Source: Nitrososphaerales archaeon (GTDB lineage: Archaea > Thermoproteota > Nitrososphaeria > Nitrososphaerales > Gagatemarchaeaceae). From it: a stretch of DNA of 64,000 nt. The position numbers were made by a program, and so were the translations under genes. The stretch spans positions 141,072 to 205,071 of the forward strand of contig JAJTZB010000003.1 of assembly GCA_032906765.1 (NCBI GenBank). Reading direction: 5' to 3'. A model generated the notes under the pieces. The model searched no databases, was not told where the DNA came from, and saw only the letters and a list, made by a program, of their open reading frames with translations. Of this stretch, positions 58,756-64,000 are shown one piece after another. How positions within the stretch are numbered: position 1 is the first letter of the stretch; each line of letters begins with the position of its first letter.

Positions 58756-60174
58756 TCACGCGCCAATTCTTCCGGCGAGTCTCAAGAAGTCCGACCCCTT
58801 CTTTGTTAGTTCGTAGAACACCCTCTCCCTTCCGTTGACTGTCCTGATGCCTGACCTTCTCACGAGGGCGAGGCCTTCGAGCTCGGCCAGATGCTGGTAC
58901 ACGCTCGCAGTCGTCATCGCCCTCTCCTGCTTGAGGCTCTGCCACAACTCATAACCGAAGCGCGGCTTGGCCAAGATGAGATCCATGAGGTGAAGCTTCG
59001 TTCGGCCGACCTGCACGGGGGTGAAGATGTCTTCCTTGACGGCCACATGCTTCGAAGCCCTGGCGATCCTCGCTACCGCCCTTGTGTCTTTCAGGCCCGC
59101 GCCAGTCACCACGCAAACCACGGTTTCGTCCCTGTCAATGAGTCCGTGCGACCTTGCGGATTCGAGTGCTGCTATCACAGACGCGGATGCGGGTTCCGCG
59201 AAGATTCCCTCCGTCTTGGCAAGAAGACCGGTAGCGCGAATGATCTCCCTCGCGGTCGTCTCGATGCCAGACCCGCCCGACTCTCTGATCGCCTCGTCAG
59301 CCGCGCTCCTGAAGATGGGCTCGGACTCTTCGAGTTCTGTGAAGGGCACCTTGGCCGCTTCCTCTGATCCGCCGCGTCGCCAAGGTGTCGGGGCAGAGCC
59401 TCGGACCTGGACACCGGCCAGTCTGCAAGCGGAGTTGGCAACCAGCCCGCACTCTTTCAGTTGTTTGATTGCGCGCCAGATCATGCTAATGTGACCTCCG
59501 GTTCCGACAGGCACCACCAACACGTCTGGTGTCTGCCATCCCAGATCTTGGATGATCTCGAAACCGGTGGTCTTCTCTCCTTCGAGGATGTATGGGTTAC
59601 CGGCCGTGACTTGTAACGTGCGTCGGTCGTATTCAACCTCCGTCATTGACTTGGCTTCGACCCGGGCGCCGTACGCAATCATCTGGTATAGCTTTCCGCG
59701 GTCAGCGTGGAGCTGGATTCTAACCTCAGCTTCGATGCCCGCCTTGGCGCAGTAAGCGGCTAGCGATGCACCCAGGTTCCCTGTTGTCGTGCACGATATC
59801 GCCTTGACACCTTTCTGTCCCGCCAGGCTCACGAGGACAGTCGAACCACGATCAATGAACGAGCCAGTCGGGTTCCTTGTCTCGTCCTTTAGCAGGACGT
59901 GGTCGAGCCCCAGCTCCCTCCCCAACCTCTCTGCTTTCAGAAGCGGTGTTCCTCCCTCCCCCAGACTCACCGTCCAGCCGGCGGCCAGTTCTGGAAGGAA
60001 CGCCCCATACCGCCAGACGCCTGGAGGCAGTCTTTCGATTTCCGCCCTGGAGATCTCAACCCGAGGGCCCTCCAGCAGGAGGGCTGAACGACATCTTGGG
60101 CACCTCGGCTCGAGTGCTTCGCTTTCAAGAAGCTCGGAGCAGGCGACGCATCTGAGCAGGGGCAAAAGTGTCAT
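58756..60174 (-). CDS. Threonine-synthase-like protein fused to a winged helix; PLP lysine replaced by Ile
   Basis: 472 residues. N-terminal zinc ribbon (C9, C12, C25, C28), then a fold-type II PLP domain with NPTGSFIDRG at 101-110, TTTGNLGASLAAYCA and VPVGTGGHI. In threonine synthase the motif is NPTGSFKDRG, where Lys binds PLP; here residue 107 is Ile (codon ATT). Residues ~387-472 form a PadR-like winged helix (FGYELWQSLKQERAMTTASVYQHL). This may be a regulator derived from an enzyme, or an unusual enzyme. TATA-like elements lie near 60195 and 60209. Confidence 0.82.
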   Translation of the reverse strand: MTLLPLLRCVACSELLESEALEPRCPRCRSALLLEGPRVEISRAEIERLPPGVWRYGAFLPELAAGWTVSLGEGGTPLLKAERLGRELGLDHVLLKDETRNPTGSFIDRGSTVLVSLAGQKGVKAISCTTTGNLGASLAAYCAKAGIEAEVRIQLHADRGKLYQMIAYGARVEAKSMTEVEYDRRTLQVTAGNPYILEGEKTTGFEIIQDLGWQTPDVLVVPVGTGGHISMIWRAIKQLKECGLVANSACRLAGVQVRGSAPTPWRRGGSEEAAKVPFTELEESEPIFRSAADEAIRESGGSGIETTAREIIRATGLLAKTEGIFAEPASASVIAALESARSHGLIDRDETVVCVVTGAGLKDTRAVARIARASKHVAVKEDIFTPVQVGRTKLHLMDLILAKPRFGYELWQSLKQERAMTTASVYQHLAELEGLALVRRSGIRTVNGRERVFYELTKKGSDFLRLAGRIGA

Positions 60175-60290
60175 CTTCGCTGGTTCAACCGATATATAGG
60201 TTCCAACTTATATGTCAAGGAGCCGCGCGTCCGCGTCGTGGCGCTGGACTGTCGCACGTGTTCGGGGGCAGACGAGGTGAGCTGGAGAAG

Positions 60291-61043
60291 GTGACCGCCA
60301 CTAGGACGGTTGCCAGCACAGCGGTCTTCACGGCCTTTGTTGCAGCTGCGACGATGGCCTTCAGCCTCTCGATTCCCGTGACGAGCGGGTACTTCAACGT
60401 GGGCGAAATCATGGTCTACACAGCTGCGCTTCTGATGGGACCCTATGTGGGCGCGTTCGCAGGCGGGGTGGGCTCGATGTTATCTGACCTCTCGCTCGGC
60501 TTCCCAAGCTATGCCCCAGGGACCCTCGTAATCAAGGGAATTGAGGGGTTCCTCGTAGGTTACCTCAGCAGCAGGACTCTTGCGAACCTACCGAGGTCCG
60601 CATGGAGGGCGACGACTGTCATATTGGGAGCAGCGGTCGGAGTTTTGGCGGCGTGGCTGGGGTCGACCTACCTCTCAGGTGGATACCAGCTCGCACTCGG
60701 CTTCCCGATAGGTCCGCAGGCGACTCTGAGCTTCAGTGTGCCCACGGTCTTCTGGCTCGCGCTTGGTGCGGCAATCTTCATCGTGATCCTGGCGGTGGGA
60801 CTCTCCGCGGACGAGAAGGTCGGTTGGACCGCACTGGCAGTACTGATCGGGGGCGCAGAGATGGTGGTCGGTTACTTCCTATACGAGAGCGTCGCGCTTC
60901 AGCTCGGGTTCGTGAGTGCTTCGGGCGAAGTGCCCTTCAATATCACGCAGGCGCTCGTAGGGCTGCTTGTTGCAGTGCCGCTCTCAAGAACCATCAAGAG
61001 AATAGCTGGAGGAAGAGGCGCAGCCGCGCCAGCCCAGGCTTGA
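60291..61043 (+). CDS. ECF transporter substrate-binding S component
   Basis: About 250 residues, six to seven membrane helices. FNVGEIMVYTAALLMGPYVGAFAGG, SMLSDLSLGFP and GTLVIKGIEGFLVGYLSS are the signature of vitamin-type S components (RibU/ThiW-like). No energising EcfA or EcfT is in the window. GTG 60291 with a preceding GGAG is preferred; upstream GTG 60258 is possible. It precedes the AIR-synthase-like gene by seven bases, so they share a transcript; substrate unknown. Confidence 0.78.
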   Translation: MTATRTVASTAVFTAFVAAATMAFSLSIPVTSGYFNVGEIMVYTAALLMGPYVGAFAGGVGSMLSDLSLGFPSYAPGTLVIKGIEGFLVGYLSSRTLANLPRSAWRATTVILGAAVGVLAAWLGSTYLSGGYQLALGFPIGPQATLSFSVPTVFWLALGAAIFIVILAVGLSADEKVGWTALAVLIGGAEMVVGYFLYESVALQLGFVSASGEVPFNITQALVGLLVAVPLSRTIKRIAGGRGAAAPAQA

Positions 61044-61050
61044 CCGGGAC

Positions 61051-62049
61051 ATGGAAAGACTCGGATTCGGCAAGATCCCGATTAAGGTTCTGGGCAAGAC
61101 AGTCCTCCGGATGACAGGCGTCACCTCAGCGAGGTTGCTCACAGGGCCCAACCCGGGCGTTGACTTCGCAGCAGTGAAGGTCGACGGAGGTTACATGATC
61201 GTATCCTCCGACCCAATAACCGGTGTCTCATCGGGCATCGGAGAGTACGCCGTCGTCGTGAGCGCAAATGACGTCGCAACAAGCGGGAACGCGCCGCAGT
61301 TCATGGAGTCGATCATAATGATGCCAGAAGACTCCACCTCCAAGACGCTCGGCAGGTTGGCTGCAGACATGGATGCTGCCGCAAAGAGGCTCGGGATCTC
61401 GGTCGTCGGCGGTCACACCGAGGTCACGCCGGGGCTCAAGAGGCCGATCGTTGTCGTCACGGCATTCAGCTTCGTGAGGAGCTTCGTGTCATCTGAGATG
61501 GCTACCGCTGGCGACGCAATCCTGATGACAAAGACGGCAGGCCTAGAAGGCACGGCCGTGCTGGCACGCGAGGCCAGAAGGCTTCGCCGGCCCCTCCCCA
61601 GCCGACTCGCTTCAGACGCGGTCGTGCTTGAGAAGGAGCTCAGCATAGTGAAGGAAGCGACTGCTGGGTTCAGCAGCGGTCACGTGCACGCGATGCACGA
61701 CTGCACAGAGGGAGGAGTCGTGGGGGCTGCCTACGAGATGTCGCTCGCGTCTGGCCTCGGGTTCGAGCTGTACGAGGAGGACGTCCCAGTCGCACGGGTG
61801 ACGCGCGAGGTCTGCCGCAGGTTCTCGCTGGACCCACTCCGACTCATCGGCTCGGGGTCTCTCCTCATCGCTGTCCCCGAGAGCGAACAGGGTGCAGCGG
61901 CCCGCGCGATAGGGAAGGTCGCGGAGGTGACGCGGGTCGGGCGCTTCAGGAAAAGGGGGAGATTCTTGGTCAGAGCGGACGGAAAGAGGGAGACGGTCGG
62001 GGAGGCCCCTGCCGACGAGCTATGGCGCGCCCTCGGCCGGTCTCGCTGA
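61051..62049 (+). CDS. AIR-synthase/HypE-like ATP-binding protein
   Basis: 332 residues of the PurM/HypE/ThiL superfamily. VDFAAVKVDGGYMIVSSDPITG is the N-terminal metal/ATP segment, VVSANDVATSGNAP and VVGGHTEVTPG follow, and HDCTEGGVVGAAYEMSLAS starts the C-terminal domain. It lacks the HypE C-terminal Cys. The archaeal group is uncharacterised; coupling with an ECF S component suggests cofactor-related work. Overlaps topoisomerase IB convergently by 30 bases. Confidence 0.82.
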   Translation: MERLGFGKIPIKVLGKTVLRMTGVTSARLLTGPNPGVDFAAVKVDGGYMIVSSDPITGVSSGIGEYAVVVSANDVATSGNAPQFMESIIMMPEDSTSKTLGRLAADMDAAAKRLGISVVGGHTEVTPGLKRPIVVVTAFSFVRSFVSSEMATAGDAILMTKTAGLEGTAVLAREARRLRRPLPSRLASDAVVLEKELSIVKEATAGFSSGHVHAMHDCTEGGVVGAAYEMSLASGLGFELYEEDVPVARVTREVCRRFSLDPLRLIGSGSLLIAVPESEQGAAARAIGKVAEVTRVGRFRKRGRFLVRADGKRETVGEAPADELWRALGRSR

Positions 62050-63600
62050 CTTCGCCACAACCTCGACGGACTTCGCCTCGGGTTCCCACTTCTTCCCCGA
62101 GTTGGCAACCCACGAGAACTTCCTCTGCATCGACTTCGAGTACATCTTGGCCCAGTCTAGCCCGACGTGGTCGCACCACGCCTTGTAGACGCGGGGGTCT
62201 ATGTAGTTCTTCAGGGAAGTGTTGAGGTTGTAGTTCTTGGTGCGGACGTAGAAGTCCAACTCCTTCTCCAGCTTCTTGATTCGTTTCTCGTCCCTCTTCT
62301 CCCTCCCCTTCGCATCTTCGAGTTTCTGCTTCTTGTTCTCGAACGACTGCTCCCATGTCTTGGGAGGAGTCCTCTGATGGTTGCAGAAGATCGCTGCCTG
62401 CAGGTTCGCCTCCTTCGCGTAGTAGAGCTTGTCGACATCGTCCCACTCTCTGACGTCCTTGGCGCGCAGGACCTCCTTTGTCTTTGCTGTGGCGTGGTAC
62501 GTCCTGAAGACCTTGGCGGTCAGACCCGGGACAATCGAGGAGAGGAACTGGTTGACCATTCCAGAGCTGACGTCGTGGAATATCTCGGTCTCCGCCTTCT
62601 TCCCGGCCATGAACTCCTGGAGGTTCTTCAGGACCTGGGGCGGCGGACTGTCCTTCTTGTTCCAAAGGACGCTGTCCTTCCCTAGAAAGTTGAATTCGAC
62701 TGTGTCCCCTTGAATGTCCACGTGCTCCACTCTCAGCGTACTCGCCCCGACAGTGTCCGCCTCGTCCTCGTCCTTCTCGTCCCCCACCCTCATTCCCAAC
62801 ACGTGGATGAGGTAGCAGACTGTGGCGACCTGCCTTTCCCTGGCATCCTCCGACGAGAGCCCGTCCTTGATCTTGGCCTCGATCTTCTTGAGGTTGGATT
62901 CGACCCTCGCGGCGTTGTCGTACTTCGCCTTGCTCCTAGACTGCTGAATGTGCGAGCTCTCGTGGAGCCATACGTACTTCTCCTTGTCAGTGAGCTTGTC
63001 GACCCACTTCGCCATCCACATCGACTCGTGGTCATGGACGACCTTCTTCCAGTCTCTAGGCACGTGTGTCTTCTCGTCCAGGTTCAGGATGACGTCCCGC
63101 TGGGTCACCCTCGGCTTCCACTTCCCTCTCATGGGATGCAGGCCTCTCCCCATGAACAGGCCGGGAGGCTCCACCATGTAGTTGGCTATCTCGACTCGCT
63201 GGTCATCGAGAGTGGCGTACCCGTACCTCTCCTTTAGGGCCTCCCTCCTTTTCTTGCGGTCTGCGGCCTGAGCCTTCTTCTCCTCCTTGCTCATCTTCTC
63301 CTTCGCTGCCTTCTCGCTGTCGACCTTTCGGAAGAGCTCAGTGAAGTCGACGTCCTCGTACTTCGCGCCCTTGCACCAGTCAGGGAGCTGGAGGACGAAG
63401 TCAGACATGAAGTTGGACCTGAAGACCGGGTCCTGTATGTACGGCGTGTCCTTCTTCTTCGCCAGGCTGTATGCCATCTCCTCTGCGAGCGGGGAGAGCT
63501 TGACCTCCCTCCCCTTCACTCTGACAGCGAGCCCGGCCGGCGCGTAGAGGTCTGGGAAGCAGACTCCGTTATGGGATAGCGTTGTCCAGTATGCCTTCAT
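62020..63600 (-). CDS. DNA topoisomerase IB, eukaryote-type
   Basis: 526 residues. The core has RGKWKPRVTQRDVILNLDE, LGMRVGDEKDEDEADTVGASTLR (catalytic Arg region), GKDSVLWN (Lys loop) and KVFRTYHAT. A coiled-coil linker rich in Lys/Glu leads to the catalytic LNTSLKNYIDPRV, where Tyr forms the 3'-phosphotyrosine. Among archaea this enzyme is a marker of Thaumarchaeota and relatives. A TATA box (CTTAAATAAG, minus) lies about 34 bases before the ATG. Confidence 0.96.
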   Translation of the reverse strand: MKAYWTTLSHNGVCFPDLYAPAGLAVRVKGREVKLSPLAEEMAYSLAKKKDTPYIQDPVFRSNFMSDFVLQLPDWCKGAKYEDVDFTELFRKVDSEKAAKEKMSKEEKKAQAADRKKRREALKERYGYATLDDQRVEIANYMVEPPGLFMGRGLHPMRGKWKPRVTQRDVILNLDEKTHVPRDWKKVVHDHESMWMAKWVDKLTDKEKYVWLHESSHIQQSRSKAKYDNAARVESNLKKIEAKIKDGLSSEDARERQVATVCYLIHVLGMRVGDEKDEDEADTVGASTLRVEHVDIQGDTVEFNFLGKDSVLWNKKDSPPPQVLKNLQEFMAGKKAETEIFHDVSSGMVNQFLSSIVPGLTAKVFRTYHATAKTKEVLRAKDVREWDDVDKLYYAKEANLQAAIFCNHQRTPPKTWEQSFENKKQKLEDAKGREKRDEKRIKKLEKELDFYVRTKNYNLNTSLKNYIDPRVYKAWCDHVGLDWAKMYSKSMQRKFSWVANSGKKWEPEAKSVEVVAKSARPAEGAP

Positions 63601-63627
63601 GAACGGGTTGGAAAAGACTTTGCTCCC

Positions 63628-63640
63628 GCTTATTTAAGAA
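63628..63640 (-). promoter_or_regulatory. TATA box of topoisomerase IB
   Basis: Minus-strand TTCTTAAATAAGC, centred 34 bases from the ATG at 63600. Confidence 0.45.
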
Positions 63641-63658
63641 AAATGCTCGGAGGTTCTG

Positions 63659-64000
63659 TCAAGTCTGCGGGTTCTCCCTTGTTTTCGTCTCGCTGTCAAG
63701 CCTCGGGACTTTCGAGGCGTTCTGGATGATTGTCAGCCACTTGTTTGACCCCTCAACCTTGATACCGCATCGGTCGGCTGGCGTGTCTCCGTCCAGCGCC
63801 TCATGCGGTCGGATGTAGTTGTGGAACAACTGATACCCCTTGAGTATCGGACTGTCGGTCGTCTTTAGACCCCGCATCACCTTCTCTCTGTCCCTGACTT
63901 CGCCGTTCATGCGTTCCATCTTGTTGTTGTGCATCCTCCCCGTGATGGCAATCTCCCTGACGTGGATGGGGTTGGTCGAAGTGAAATGGGTGGTGTATTC
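63659..64000 (-). CDS. DDE transposase, C-terminal part (runs off window)
   Basis: The frame is open from the right edge (HVREIAITGR, then NNKMERMNGEVRDREKVMRGL) and ends at 63659. The pattern NNKMERMNGE with the catalytic Glu, followed by FHNYIRPHEALDGDTPAD, is the C-terminal end of an rve-type integrase-core DDE transposase common in archaeal IS elements. The N-terminal DD residues and the element ends are outside the window, so it cannot be told whether the copy is intact. Confidence 0.82.
   Translation of the reverse strand, partial: EYTTHFTSTNPIHVREIAITGRMHNNKMERMNGEVRDREKVMRGLKTTDSPILKGYQLFHNYIRPHEALDGDTPADRCGIKVEGSNKWLTIIQNASKVPRLDSETKTRENPQT

Noticed and set aside
63132-63237. Plus-strand frames opposite topoisomerase IB
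   Set aside because: The minus strand encodes the full enzyme with its catalytic Tyr motif; these are shadows.
1-64000. CRISPR array, rRNA genes, or defence islands
   Set aside because: No regularly spaced direct repeats, no rRNA-like sequence, and no recognisable restriction, Cas or toxin-antitoxin genes were found.

Overview
This window is a gene-dense, GC-rich archaeal chromosome segment. A eukaryote-type DNA topoisomerase IB, the LysW carrier-protein route for lysine/arginine synthesis, a zinc-type ferredoxin, GINS/MCM/Hel308/Cdc6/RFC replication genes, G1P-dehydrogenase and a UbiA-type ether-lipid enzyme, many TTG/GTG starts and many TATA boxes about 27 nt before the start codon all point to the Thaumarchaeota (Nitrososphaerota). 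A branched-chain amino-acid ABC transporter and a threonine-to-glycine pathway, with no ammonia-oxidation genes in view, suggest a heterotrophic lineage; this is inference.

Layout. 1-8.2 kb: housekeeping (aminotransferase end, FKBP, egsA, proteasome beta, aCPSF1 nuclease, SepF, PUA protein, LSm, rpiA, zinc ferredoxin). 8.2-17.2 kb: free-standing LAGLIDADG gene, EamA exporter, PDCD5-like and PAC2 proteins, RtcB and archease, lipoate ligase, kbl plus threonine dehydrogenase, a lone AsnC effector domain. 17.3-26.1 kb: a compact leftward argG-argH-lysW-lysX-lysY-lysZ-lysJ-lysK operon containing the 3' remnant of a second lysX/argX-like ligase, with a divergent ACT-domain protein. 26.1-28.4 kb: hisS, with an apparent 5' frameshift, and rfcS. 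28.5-34.1 kb: livFG-livK diverging from livHM, followed by a decayed livM copy. 34.2-42.7 kb: GINS, MCM, Hel308 (with intein), an asparagine-synthetase-like protein, a HemK2-like methyltransferase and an HTH-10 regulator.

42.98-46.44 kb looks like a small integrated element in a tRNA-Arg(UCG) gene: a direct repeat of the tRNA 3' end, two secreted or membrane cargo proteins, a purine-rich tract bounded by an inverted repeat, and a tyrosine integrase whose open frame runs into the tRNA. The tRNA itself carries a 12-nt extra hairpin between the anticodon and T arms.

46.5-64 kb: mtnA, a tRNA endonuclease subunit lacking the catalytic His, the UbiA lipid gene, rfcL, a winged-helix protein, Cdc6/Orc1 (with an AT-rich intein), alcohol dehydrogenase, OsmC, a double-domain regulator, a 41-residue membrane protein, VIT- and SpoIIM-type membrane proteins, a HAD phosphatase, a threonine-synthase-like protein fused to a winged helix and lacking the PLP lysine, an ECF S component, an AIR-synthase-like protein, topoisomerase IB, and the end of a DDE transposase cut by the window edge.
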